Source: a virus
Reading direction: 5' to 3' (one strand)
Virus record (IMG/VR): IMGVR_UViG_3300046463_000857
Location: 1 to 59,332 of that record
Length of the DNA stretch: 59,332 nt
Positions 47,601-55,821 of the stretch are shown here, piece by piece. Each line of letters opens with the position of its first letter. Within the stretch, counting starts at the first letter, position 1. The notes under the pieces were generated by a model, which was given only the letters and a program-made list of their open reading frames with translations, was not told the DNA's origin and ran no database searches. Made by a program: the position numbers and the translations under genes.

Positions 47601-50600
47601 GAACTGGGCAGATTCGTCATCCAAAGAAAGTTTCTGAAGATTCTCCGGCAACAGAAAAGCTTTCTGCTCCGCAAATGGTCTTTCCGGGGCAGGAACAAAT
47701 CCGGCTTCGCCCTTCTTGGGAATATTACCTTCCGGGGTCCGGAGGTGCTCACCGAAGTTAACCCAGGAGTTTTGTCCGAGAGTCTCCGAAGCCATCGCAG
47801 GCTTCGCGGCATCCGAATACATCGCGGAGTGCGCGAGGTAAGCGTTAAGCTCCCCCTTCGGGCCGAATTCGTAACCCTCTTTTGCGTGCCCCATCACGTC
47901 GTGGACCGCGCGAAAAACGTCGTTATAAGGAAGCTCACGCCCGTTGACCTGGACGCCAGAATCCTCCAGCAGTGGATGCTTGGCAATCTCTGTGCCGGTT
48001 CCATAGCCCGCCTCAGTGGGAAAAAACCAGAGGTGATGGTTGTCTCGAACATCTGCGGTCATCTCTGCCGAGCTACCGTAGGGCTGCCCGGGCTTAGTCC
48101 AGGGCTCCATCTTATATCCGGCCTTCTCCAGAGCGTTCCATTGCTGAACGGTTTCGTCCGCCATCGCTTTGTAAGACGACTGGACTTCTGGACTGTCCGG
48201 CGAATGGGCCGCACTCTGATAAAAATCCGCGATACGCTTCGCCACCGCTTCATTGAGCGGCGTAGCGGCAGTAGGCCGGGTATACGGCCTGCCGGTGGCC
48301 TTCATGTATCTATCGGCAACTTGCTGGATGTCTTCATTGCCTCTCAACTCCGGACGGAATCCGGCAGGAGCCTCTATCACAGTCCGTCCGCTATCATTAT
48401 TAACCGGTAGCCCCTGACTCTCTGCGGCTGAATCCAAAGCCCGCATTTGAGTCGGATTAGGTTTCGGACCCTCAATAAGAATCTGAGCGTCGGCAGACCC
48501 GCCATCGATATTAACTCTGACCCATTGTTTTTTATAGGCTAATTCTCGGGGGTCTTCTTTTGTGACCCCAGTTATGTATTTCTCCGCTGAATGATAGTGG
48601 GTAGGGGTCGCATCATAGAAATCTCCGTCTGGGGACAACCACATTCCTACTAGGTGAGAGAATCTTGACCATCTCCCCACGTTTTCTTTATCCGGGAGTA
48701 ATTCAGGACGAAATCCGGCAGCCATCGTCAACGTGTTCCCCCGCAGCGACGGTGAACCAGCAGGCGCATGTTCAACGTCCGCCATGTGCTCCAGGTTCAG
48801 CCTGCGCCGTGCCTCGATGAAACTAGGCGCGTCAGAAAATTTGTTTAGCTCCTGTAAAAACGGATTCGGCTCCAAGACATGCTGGCCCTCGATGCCGAGC
48901 CCTTTCGCAGTTTCCCCTTCAAACTCCGGCGACTCTGCGGTCGGCGCTTCGACTCTACCTGGAAGGGTGGCTTCCGCGATTCGCTGCCCCGCGAGATTCA
49001 GCGGCACGACATCCTTCTTCATGATGCGTGCGGTAGCAGGAGTGGTCTGGCCGAACACCGCATTGATTGCGTCGGCAGCATCCTGCGGAATCACAGCAGC
49101 CTCGCCGGTGACTGGAGGAGCAAAATAGCCCTTCATCTTCGGCACCACGAGCGGCTGGCCGGAGCCTGCGCGACCAGTTAACTGGTTGCGGGAATACTTC
49201 TGGACTTGGTCCAGAATGGTATTCCACGAGTCGGGAGTAAAAGACTTGTCGTCAACGTTCCACCCGTCAGGTAGCTTCACCTCAGGGTGCGCGATAGAAA
49301 AATTCGCAAGCTTCTGAAGGTTCGCCGCGAGAACAGCATGCGAACCGCCATAGACCTGATACTTCCCGCCCTTGGTAACGTCGAAACGTTCCGGAGAGAA
49401 TAACGTGGCCATAAAAGACCGGGTCGCAATCGGGAGTTGTCGCCAAGCCTCGATGACTTCTCGCCTGTCCGCGCGGCTGACCCCGCCGAGCGCAGCTTCC
49501 GGCAAATCGCCAGTGCCAGCCGCAGGTGCGGTTCCGCCCGCGTGCCCGTAGTGAATATCTACCGGCGAGCCCGAAAGAACTGCCTCGTTCAAAATTCCCA
49601 TCATCTCGCGCGGAGACTTGGCAGCGCCAGGGAGCGCAACGTCCGGCGCGGTCTTCACGATTTCCTCGTGGCGTTTCTGTTGCTGCGTCGCGGCAGCGGG
49701 TGACCCAACCGGAGCTACCACTTTCGGGAGCTTGGACGGAGACACCAGCGGCTTGTTTACAGCCGACTGTTTCAGCCCTTGCTTCATCGTGGCGTAGTCG
49801 AGCGGGAAGCCCAGGTCGGAGTATCGGCCAGCAACCGGATTAAATCCGAGAGACGCCATGGTGCCCGCTACCGCGTGAGCGAGCTTGTCAGTGAGCGTCT
49901 TTCCATCACCGATTCCTTTATAAGCCGAATCAAAATTCTCAGCACGGACTTCGGAGCCCATGTATTGGTCTGCTACGTTGTTCTGCTCTTCGGGAGTCAG
50001 GGTGTGCTCCCACAAAGATTTGCCTGCCGCTGCGGCATCGGATTGCTGGCGTTGAATCTCAGAACCGGCAGCTTGTTTAAACGACTCCATGTCCGGAGTC
50101 TCGTTATTCTGGGTGAAGGTGTCGTGGACCTGACGGATTATTTTTTCCTTCGCTTCCGCGTCACCTCTGCCGGTCTGGTCAAGAATGGTAGCGGTGGGAT
50201 TGTCGGTGCCTGGAGCGAGCAGGTCGGCATACCGCTGGCGCATTTGCGACCATACCTCAGGGGTATACTGACCCTTGACCGCGTCGTTAAGCTCCCGGAC
50301 CTGGGTAGCGCCAACCACATCGTCAATCGCGTGCAGTGCGTCGTGCGGACCGGCCTCAACGTTTCGAATCACCACCACTTTCTTTCCGTTGATGGTAGTG
50401 GTGAAAGCGGCCTTGTCTGCGAAAGTATCTGCCCGGTCTGCGGGAATTCCCATACCCGTCAAAGTGTCGGGTAGATTGTCGGGCTGTCCTTGCTCCGGCC
50501 TGGGCGCATAAAAAAGTTCTGCGCCGGTTCCCTCCACTAGCTGCCGCAAAGCATTCACCCGGGATTTTACCCCGGGAGACGCCGAATCATAACCCGCGTC

Positions 50601-52031
50601 ATGGACCGAATTAAGACCCGGAAAATTCTTCGAGTTGGGGGTGCGAATGTTCGAGCCCCACTCGCGTGGAGCGGAAATCAAACCGCTAATCGTGTGGGTC
50701 CCGGCATACTTCACGCCATGAGCGAGACCGAAAATAGTTCCAAACGGAGTGAACGATTCTCGCTCTTCCGGAGTCTCCGCAGTGCCTGCTTGCAGCCCGA
50801 TATCGAATCCAGCACCGGCCAACGCTGCGCCAGCGGCACGAGGTGCAGCTTCAGCAACCTGTCGGCCCACGACTGCCAGGGAAGACTTAAGCGGGGCCGC
50901 GCCAGCAATCTGTCTTCCAATTTCCGAAAGCTGGTCGAAGCTACCGGCCACTTTGCCAGCGCCCGTAGCGATTTTTTCTCCGAGCTTCCCGCCCTTCTCC
51001 AAGCCCTCCATGATACCCAGAGGGATAGCAGCCGGATTTAGCTCACCAGCCGCGACTGCTCCCGCAGCAGCACCCGCCGCCTTTGATACTCCCGGAGCTA
51101 CCGCGCGCACCGCAGTCGCCACCGGCTTCACCAGAGCACCGACAGCCTGCACGCCGCGTCCAATCGTAGCCTGGGCTGCCTTCTGGGCCAGTGCAGCAGC
51201 CGATTCAGGCACCAGAGCACCGGCAGCTTTGCCAACCGGGGCCAGACCTTTGCCCATCGCTTCAAAAGCGAACGGGTCCGCCTGGGCTAGCGAGGCCACT
51301 TGCTCCGGTCTCACTGCGGAGCCCTGCTGCTCCAAATTCTTAACCACCTCCGGACCCACCGCACTTAACAACGCGCCGTGGCCGGTTGCAATCTTTTGCT
51401 GCTGCTGAAGGTCGGCCAGGGAATCGAAAAGTGAATTGACTTTGTCTTGTTCCGTGTATTGGTCGAGCGGTTTGCCGCCAACTTTTTTCGCGAGGCGAAC
51501 GGCTTGACCCACGAGGCCGGTAGTAGCCGCCTCAGTCGCTGAGGTAGACTCTGCGACTCGCTGCTGGATGTTTCGGCCTAACTGGTCTAGCGTGCCCGGG
51601 TCCGCGCCGAGCAGATGCCCGAGGCCCAAGCTAATCGAATCAGCGGCATTCTGCGCGACATCGCTCGCTTGAGTGAATGCGCCTTTGCCGAAACCCGCGA
51701 TGCCCTTCGCCATGCCCGAAGCGGAGATTCCGCGATACCAGGGCTCCAGCTTCTGCTTGTGCAACGCGTCGGCAACCTTGGAGACCATCCACGGGTCCTT
51801 CTGAAGGTCGGGACGGCTGGAAAATTGTTCGAGGATTCGAAACTCAGGGTCCTGCTTCGATAACTGAAAAATCTGCTCCGAAGTAAAATCCTTCAGAGGG
51901 TCAACCTCTTTGGACTGGGGCTGGTCGAATGCGGCCTGCTGGTCCGGGGTTAACTGAACCTCTTGTCCAGCCGTAGGCGAGTTTTCATACTGCGCCTGTT
52001 GCTCCGGCGATAGAGAAACTTCTTGGGGCAT
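44631..52031 (-). CDS. Giant polyvalent internal virion protein
   Basis: 2466 aa. The N-terminus has two copies of a LSPEQQAQYE / LTPDQQAAFD repeat, then a long Ala/Gly-rich membrane-active-looking region (~220-450). The C-terminal ~1400 residues are globular domains separated by the recurring motif [QG][FY][RKN]P near residues 1105, 1223, 1475, 1645, 1741, 1866, 2018 and 2391. Recognisable parts: two W-[LI]-x-P-D-G...H modules (~1115 and ~1490), an AVHDVMGHAKEG...ETLGQNSW domain (~1385-1420), a DUF3293-like domain (~1885-1960), and a segment like HhH-GPD glycosylases (TTGPKTQNFI...IDVWADRTMRRLG, ~2240-2280). Probably ejected with the DNA to act early in the cell. Domain calls after 1100 are tentative. 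Confidence 0.75.
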   Translation of the reverse strand: MPQEVSLSPEQQAQYENSPTAGQEVQLTPDQQAAFDQPQSKEVDPLKDFTSEQIFQLSKQDPEFRILEQFSSRPDLQKDPWMVSKVADALHKQKLEPWYRGISASGMAKGIAGFGKGAFTQASDVAQNAADSISLGLGHLLGADPGTLDQLGRNIQQRVAESTSATEAATTGLVGQAVRLAKKVGGKPLDQYTEQDKVNSLFDSLADLQQQQKIATGHGALLSAVGPEVVKNLEQQGSAVRPEQVASLAQADPFAFEAMGKGLAPVGKAAGALVPESAAALAQKAAQATIGRGVQAVGALVKPVATAVRAVAPGVSKAAGAAAGAVAAGELNPAAIPLGIMEGLEKGGKLGEKIATGAGKVAGSFDQLSEIGRQIAGAAPLKSSLAVVGRQVAEAAPRAAGAALAGAGFDIGLQAGTAETPEERESFTPFGTIFGLAHGVKYAGTHTISGLISAPREWGSNIRTPNSKNFPGLNSVHDAGYDSASPGVKSRVNALRQLVEGTGAELFYAPRPEQGQPDNLPDTLTGMGIPADRADTFADKAAFTTTINGKKVVVIRNVEAGPHDALHAIDDVVGATQVRELNDAVKGQYTPEVWSQMRQRYADLLAPGTDNPTATILDQTGRGDAEAKEKIIRQVHDTFTQNNETPDMESFKQAAGSEIQRQQSDAAAAGKSLWEHTLTPEEQNNVADQYMGSEVRAENFDSAYKGIGDGKTLTDKLAHAVAGTMASLGFNPVAGRYSDLGFPLDYATMKQGLKQSAVNKPLVSPSKLPKVVAPVGSPAAATQQQKRHEEIVKTAPDVALPGAAKSPREMMGILNEAVLSGSPVDIHYGHAGGTAPAAGTGDLPEAALGGVSRADRREVIEAWRQLPIATRSFMATLFSPERFDVTKGGKYQVYGGSHAVLAANLQKLANFSIAHPEVKLPDGWNVDDKSFTPDSWNTILDQVQKYSRNQLTGRAGSGQPLVVPKMKGYFAPPVTGEAAVIPQDAADAINAVFGQTTPATARIMKKDVVPLNLAGQRIAEATLPGRVEAPTAESPEFEGETAKGLGIEGQHVLEPNPFLQELNKFSDAPSFIEARRRLNLEHMADVEHAPAGSPSLRGNTLTMAAGFRPELLPDKENVGRWSRFSHLVGMWLSPDGDFYDATPTHYHSAEKYITGVTKEDPRELAYKKQWVRVNIDGGSADAQILIEGPKPNPTQMRALDSAAESQGLPVNNDSGRTVIEAPAGFRPELRGNEDIQQVADRYMKATGRPYTRPTAATPLNEAVAKRIADFYQSAAHSPDSPEVQSSYKAMADETVQQWNALEKAGYKMEPWTKPGQPYGSSAEMTADVRDNHHLWFFPTEAGYGTGTEIAKHPLLEDSGVQVNGRELPYNDVFRAVHDVMGHAKEGYEFGPKGELNAYLAHSAMYSDAAKPAMASETLGQNSWVNFGEHLRTPEGNIPKKGEAGFVPAPERPFAEQKAFLLPENLQKLSLDDESAQFKPRKRKDDWQLKEGPGMFSKAWIAPDGKPIQLGGQWHHEWVNENPDVAEKYGLKPTTSGEENRSEALQKGFARVNYEKNTGTFKVEARQQDWDKLSPSVLEMVKRNLGKIDNMDVHLLDAKGKNIVDQDGVALHTYDAGEKLDHIPLISEPSSTVTETSPQATGKAESAQFRPADEDTQILYSGKGGGVGSGEGGSWWTSSLRRAISFGPSVSRVEVPKEIAQAAREAALKQGSGTSTDFVLPNEWVKKAEPVGELDQPTYELPIQFRPDETNPRAVKMAALRDEDTGKIYEGPMHAFAKLEYLKEKYASRLDENGDLPDNLMLQAWKADPNLSEGFTTNAGEFLSRDEAKDRAVELKQYVAKPNEGSSLESQAFTRQQELQKAGYAPDVQYRPSAKPEDFKSEETLPRALQSPNWAIFTATKEDLGPGTNEHNELRNENLEKALVADGFTPTEVSGNYKGVDQGKSFLVPNMTPEQATAWGNKYGQESVLTPHGILYGDGTINPADHSKTVVGPEAEKQDFYSKLKDGPAFSMGIDTDKRVQFKPNTPEERDLLGAAIAPQAFSKAEVMAMSNKDLLEHYPEAVVPNKVRNKKGKLVEPELTSDIVHAPLVEANGGAESPKAIKAYAQKVVDFAKQWQDHPAFKDGMKWYSDFVPKLKANFGKNAQLFAELLAATSPNTTPDVNFGFAYDALKSFETGKFDQQIAKFNEGMKMADEDNWQDWYNKNVPESDRPVKPTKATFMAEWIDQHDLAPRQSNGKNYGMHSVPVLQVLARRWLNQTTGPKTQNFIKNLVGSEHEATIDVWADRTMRRLGYQDYQDRWRILPKNATGVPDTDFHFSQKVFRAAANQMDIKPDALQGALWFAEKQLWADKGWGRLDLGDYRKEMAKVPELQKRFEQRNAQQEMNLVAPRPGVQYNPGMKLVKATVQDKNGGILIGGGKSITSSPLTPVDASAWADAIISNQIGLPASQYGTKDQRRNKDDFKVTIR

Positions 52032-53710
52032 TAGTCAACTTTGTAAAATTTTCCATCTGGACCACGCTGCACATTTCCAATCCCTTGAATAAATCGAACA
52101 GGCCCCGCTGCGGCAGCCCCAGGAGCAGAAACCAAACCCTTCGCGGACCCTTTGCTGAGCGGCCAGGGATTTTCCAAAAATTGTCCATTGGCAACTCGCG
52201 ACTGCTCCGCGTCCAGAGGATTGCCGATGCCTGCGGTGCCCGCTGACTGAACCGCATTTTGAAACGCTGGCTGAGCGGCAGACTCGACACCGCGAATCGC
52301 TTCGTAGCCCATATCCACCAACCGCTGGCGCGCCTGGGGAGTAAGGACTGTTTCACCCTTAATCTTTTGCCAGACGTTTTTCATGTTCAGATACCGTTCG
52401 ATTTTGCTCTGGTTCTGTTCCGTCTTCTCCCACTTGAATTCTCGCATCACGCCAGAGGGGTCATACATCTTGATAAGATTTTCAACCATCCCCTGGTCGA
52501 TGACAGCCATGTTCGAGGACTGCTGTTGCTCGATAGGCATCTTCGCCACTTCCTGCGCGCGACTTACAAAAGGTGTGATGTATTGCTGAGCCGCTTCCCA
52601 GTTCGTCACGCGTTTATCCGCGCGCGCCGCAGTCTGGATGTCGTTCTTGACCTTCCAAGCTTCCGGAGTGTAAGTCAGGATGCCGGGAGTAGGCTTAGCA
52701 GCCGGAGCCGCAGGCGCAGATTTCGGAGCCACCATCGGAGCTTCACCGGGGGTGTGCTGAGCCACCGCAACCGAGCGCCGGTTCATCATCTCCTGGACTT
52801 GAGCGTCCGGCATAGAAGACACCAAGGCCGGACCATTCTCCGCACCTTCCTGTTCGAGTTGATTCGCTAACCCTGCCCGGTCTGCCGGATTGGACGCCTG
52901 AGGATTTGGAGTGCCCGCTGGCGAGACTAAGCCCGAACCTGCGTGCATGTCTTTAGCACCGGACACCGCAGAGGGGTCCAAAAAATATTGCCCGCGCGCC
53001 GGATGAAACTGCGGAAGAACTTTGTCCAACTGCTTGGCATACGACCAATATGCCGGAGAGCCGGGATACCCGCTCTCCACGTCCGGAGGAGTAACATTCT
53101 GGCCCTGCCAGTTCACCTTAGCCGTATACTTGCGGCCATTCTCTTCCACGGTCCGTTCGCCCACTGGAGTGAGCGCCTTCAACCAGGAATCGGAAAGTGA
53201 AAGCTGGCCGCGCATTTCGTTTCCACGAGCCGCAGCTTTCTTGAAATCTTCCGGACCAGGATTCGGGGGCATAGCCTCACCGAAAAAATGGCCGAACTGT
53301 TGGTAGGTATCGAGCCCGCCCGGGCCATACACAGCAGTCGCCTGTTGCGCCGCGAGATTCGTCTTCGCTAAAGCTGTCTGTTGCTCCACGAGCCCTTGCT
53401 GGGCCTGCGCTTGCTGGGCCGAGAGTTGGGCCTGGGCACCCGCAGCGCGAGCAGTATCAAGACGAGACTGCACCACATCAGGATTGACATATTCTTTCAG
53501 ACTTTCCAGCAGAGCCTTTTTCTTCGACTGCCCCACTTGACCGATGCGGTCCAAAATATCCTGGTTGGTAATGAACCCCTTTCGGAGTGAATCAACAAGC
53601 TGCTCCACCGCTGCGGGTCCAACCACATTAGGGTCCGCAGAAGTGACGAGGGGCTGCCCGAGCGAGTTTACGCTGGACTGAGCGGTATCAGTAGGTCCAC
53701 CAATTGCCAT
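52031..53710 (-). CDS. Internal virion protein
   Basis: 559 aa from MAIGGPTDTAQSS; an upstream in-frame extension looks non-coding. Rich in Ala, Gln and Val, with long helices (AQLSAQQAQAQQGLVEQQTALAK) and Pro-rich linkers (APMVAPKSAPAAPAAKPTPG), the usual composition of podovirus ejection proteins. The stop TAA shares its last A with the ATG of the giant protein (TAATG), so the two are translated together and probably act together in DNA ejection. No enzyme motif found. Confidence 0.68.
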   Translation of the reverse strand: MAIGGPTDTAQSSVNSLGQPLVTSADPNVVGPAAVEQLVDSLRKGFITNQDILDRIGQVGQSKKKALLESLKEYVNPDVVQSRLDTARAAGAQAQLSAQQAQAQQGLVEQQTALAKTNLAAQQATAVYGPGGLDTYQQFGHFFGEAMPPNPGPEDFKKAAARGNEMRGQLSLSDSWLKALTPVGERTVEENGRKYTAKVNWQGQNVTPPDVESGYPGSPAYWSYAKQLDKVLPQFHPARGQYFLDPSAVSGAKDMHAGSGLVSPAGTPNPQASNPADRAGLANQLEQEGAENGPALVSSMPDAQVQEMMNRRSVAVAQHTPGEAPMVAPKSAPAAPAAKPTPGILTYTPEAWKVKNDIQTAARADKRVTNWEAAQQYITPFVSRAQEVAKMPIEQQQSSNMAVIDQGMVENLIKMYDPSGVMREFKWEKTEQNQSKIERYLNMKNVWQKIKGETVLTPQARQRLVDMGYEAIRGVESAAQPAFQNAVQSAGTAGIGNPLDAEQSRVANGQFLENPWPLSKGSAKGLVSAPGAAAAGPVRFIQGIGNVQRGPDGKFYKVD

Positions 53711-53715
53711 AAAAA

Positions 53716-54381
53716 TTAAACTCCCATCGACATTATGTTTTTCGCAATCGAGGGACTCTGCATAGGACCGAGTCCAGATTGCACCGGCGAAATCCAGCCG
53801 GAGAGCCCGTAGGGATTCCACGACTGCGTAGGATTCATCCCGGGGCTAGTCGATTGATAAATGTTTGGCGCATACGACGGACTCAGCGCAGCGGCCTGCG
53901 AAATTCTCATTGCGTTCGCGCCCGCATCGCCGGTCTGCAAATTAGTTAGCTGCTGAACAGCATTGTTATAGTTAGGGTCAACCCAACCACCAGCCGAAGT
54001 CGAACGCGTCGAGGCAACTTTGTCCTGGGCAACTTGTAATGAACGTTGATACGAATCGTAGGCGTGCATCGCAGTGTTTTTTGCAGTAAGATTTTGAGCA
54101 TACGCATTCGCCTCGATGAACGCCGGATTTTTGGTAGGGTCCTGCTGCTGCGGTGCCTGATACGCACCGGTGCCCAGCATGTTCTGAAAATTGGGACCGT
54201 AAATTGACTGGAGCATGTTTTGAATCAGCGGGTCCGACAAGCTCTGAATCCCCGGAGCCGCGCCCGGCGTAGGCATGGGGGCTACCTGCCGAGTCGCGAG
54301 ACCCGGGTCACGAGGAGCCACTGGCGCTAACCCAGGAGTCAGCGACGCTGCGGTCCAACCACCAAGAGGAGAGACAGGCAT
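53716..54381 (-). CDS. Virion structural/ejection protein
   Basis: 221 aa, MPVSPLGGWTAASLTPGLAP..., Gln/Asn/Ser/Pro-rich with a helical middle (NAYAQNLTAKNTAMHAYDSYQRSLQVAQ). It lies 5 nt from the next gene in the virion operon. A GCGATT-TAACGAT sequence, a weak variant of the promoter motif, ends directly at its ATG. Function inferred from position and composition. Confidence 0.62.
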   Translation of the reverse strand: MPVSPLGGWTAASLTPGLAPVAPRDPGLATRQVAPMPTPGAAPGIQSLSDPLIQNMLQSIYGPNFQNMLGTGAYQAPQQQDPTKNPAFIEANAYAQNLTAKNTAMHAYDSYQRSLQVAQDKVASTRSTSAGGWVDPNYNNAVQQLTNLQTGDAGANAMRISQAAALSPSYAPNIYQSTSPGMNPTQSWNPYGLSGWISPVQSGLGPMQSPSIAKNIMSMGV

Positions 54382-54385
54382 ATCG

Positions 54386-55354
54386 TTAAATCGCAGACAG
54401 AGCTAAGCCGCCTAAATCGGCAGCGTTACCCCCGCCACCTCCGCCGCCACCACCACCAAACCATCCGCTAATCGTAGGAATCGCGCTTCCGAGCGCAGAC
54501 CCAGCACCACCAAAAGCGTTCCCCCACGCGGTCGCCTGACCCATGGTCCCACGAGCCGCAGCATCCGCCGAGGACTGCGCGAGTTGATTCGTAGCTCCAA
54601 CACGGGCAAGCCAGATGTTGGCAATGTTCTGGCCGGAGAGTCCCGCATTCGGGAGCATCGAGGCCGAAGTGCCAAGCACGCTCTGCGTTCCACCGAGGTT
54701 CGCGAGTTGCGTCTGACTGAGCCGAGGGAAAAGCTGCTGCAAAATATTCTGCCTGGAATTTTCCAGGTTCTGCGCCGACTCAGAAAGCTGAGCGGCCTGC
54801 TGCTGGCGTTGCATCTGAAGATTCAGACCAGCGGTTCCCAAAACGGTCCGCAGCATCTGTCCGCCGATTCCTCTGCCGGATGCTCCCTGAGTAACCATGC
54901 CGGACTGTTCGAGACCGGCCTGGACAAGCTGGTTCTCCACGTCCGGAGGAAGTGTAGCGCCCGCAGAAAGTTGTTTGAGCGCGGCATCGACTAAACCATT
55001 CTTGGCTTCCGTCATTCCCGGCGTTCCCGCTAAAGCCTCCTGGGCTGCCTGGGTCCCCACCGCTCCCGATTGCTGCCCGATTTGCTGCGCCTGCGACAGC
55101 ATTTGATTTTCTGATTGATACCGAGCTTGAAGCAAAGCCGGGTCAACCTGTCCCTGAAGCGCGAGACGCGCCATCGTATTCTGAATATCCCCTGCGGTCG
55201 CCTGCGCGTTAATCACCGAAGGGTTCAGATTATTGAAGACGAATTCACGCTGCTGGCGCAACGCATCGATTTGCATCCGCGTAGCGGTCTTCACCGCGTC
55301 CGCCTGAAGTGCGGCACCCGCTACCTGACCAATTCCTGAGAAAATATCGCTCAC
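54386..55354 (-). CDS. Internal virion protein with Gly-rich C-terminus
   Basis: 322 aa from a GTG overlapping the acetyltransferase stop (GTGA). Predominantly helical and Gln/Ala-rich (RMQIDALRQQREFVFNN, QSENQMLSQAQQIGQQ). It ends in a run of nine glycines within WFGG...NAADLGG. It resembles the smaller ejection proteins of podoviruses (gp14-like position before the larger ones). No sequence-level homology can be claimed. Confidence 0.65.
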   Translation of the reverse strand: MSDIFSGIGQVAGAALQADAVKTATRMQIDALRQQREFVFNNLNPSVINAQATAGDIQNTMARLALQGQVDPALLQARYQSENQMLSQAQQIGQQSGAVGTQAAQEALAGTPGMTEAKNGLVDAALKQLSAGATLPPDVENQLVQAGLEQSGMVTQGASGRGIGGQMLRTVLGTAGLNLQMQRQQQAAQLSESAQNLENSRQNILQQLFPRLSQTQLANLGGTQSVLGTSASMLPNAGLSGQNIANIWLARVGATNQLAQSSADAAARGTMGQATAWGNAFGGAGSALGSAIPTISGWFGGGGGGGGGGNAADLGGLALSAI

Positions 55355-55800
55355 ATTTTTATTGAGAATGCCTCAGCTACGGGATGATACCCAAGCTTGG
55401 CGTAAAGTCTTCGCATCCGTTCAATAGTCGGGCCGGTGGTCGCGGTGCAAACTACGTCATGACACCCGGCCCGCTTGCAATCGAATTCAAAATGATTCAA
55501 CAGGTCGAGGGAATGCCGTCGTGATGTCTTATCGACAGCCCACAAACATTCTTGACCCCGAAGATGCCCGGTTAATGAATCAGGAAAAATCAATCCCAAG
55601 AGGATGCCTTTCACTTTCTCATTCACAGACGCCACATAACCTTTTCCAATTCCCTGTTGCAGCAAAGCAGTCCAGGTCTTCGCAAGGTGCTCGTGATTGG
55701 TCTTTAGCTCGAAGCCGGACTCAATCGCTGCCGCGTCGAGCACCGGCGTTAATTCCTTGATTATCCCGGAAAGCTCTTGATATTGAATCGGTCGAACCAT
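55351..55800 (-). CDS. GNAT-family acetyltransferase
   Basis: 149 aa. The GNAT order is visible: beta4-like YVASVNEKVKGILLGLIF, then ECLWAVDKTSRRHSLDLLNHFEFDCKRAGC (acetyl-CoA loop and helix), and the C-terminal RMRRLYAKLGYHPV, the typical ...Y-x-x-L-G-Y/F end. The canonical R/Q-x-x-G-x-G/A is replaced by S-R-R-H-S, as in some phage members. GNAT genes sit next to ejection-protein genes in several T7-like phages. It may modify a virion or host protein. Start lies just after a GCGACT motif. Confidence 0.78.
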   Translation of the reverse strand: MVRPIQYQELSGIIKELTPVLDAAAIESGFELKTNHEHLAKTWTALLQQGIGKGYVASVNEKVKGILLGLIFPDSLTGHLRGQECLWAVDKTSRRHSLDLLNHFEFDCKRAGCHDVVCTATTGPTIERMRRLYAKLGYHPVAEAFSIKM

Positions 55801-55801
55801 C

Positions 55802-55814
55802 TATGAGAAGTCGC
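55802..55814 (-). promoter_or_regulatory. GCGACT-N7 motif with T7-like end
   Basis: Minus strand: GCGACT, TCTCATA, G, then ATG at 55800. CGACT-TCTCATA-G closely parallels the T7 core CGACT-CACTATA-G. Confidence 0.42.
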
Positions 55815-55821
55815 TGTTTTC

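Noticed and set aside
50075-50093. GTTTAAACGACTCCATG as another promoter copy
   Set aside because: It lies inside the giant virion gene on the opposite strand with no gene starting there; CGACT is coincidental.
44631-52031. Virion RNA polymerase of the N4 type in the giant protein
   Set aside because: I see no single-subunit RNA polymerase motifs; the recognisable parts are other small domains.
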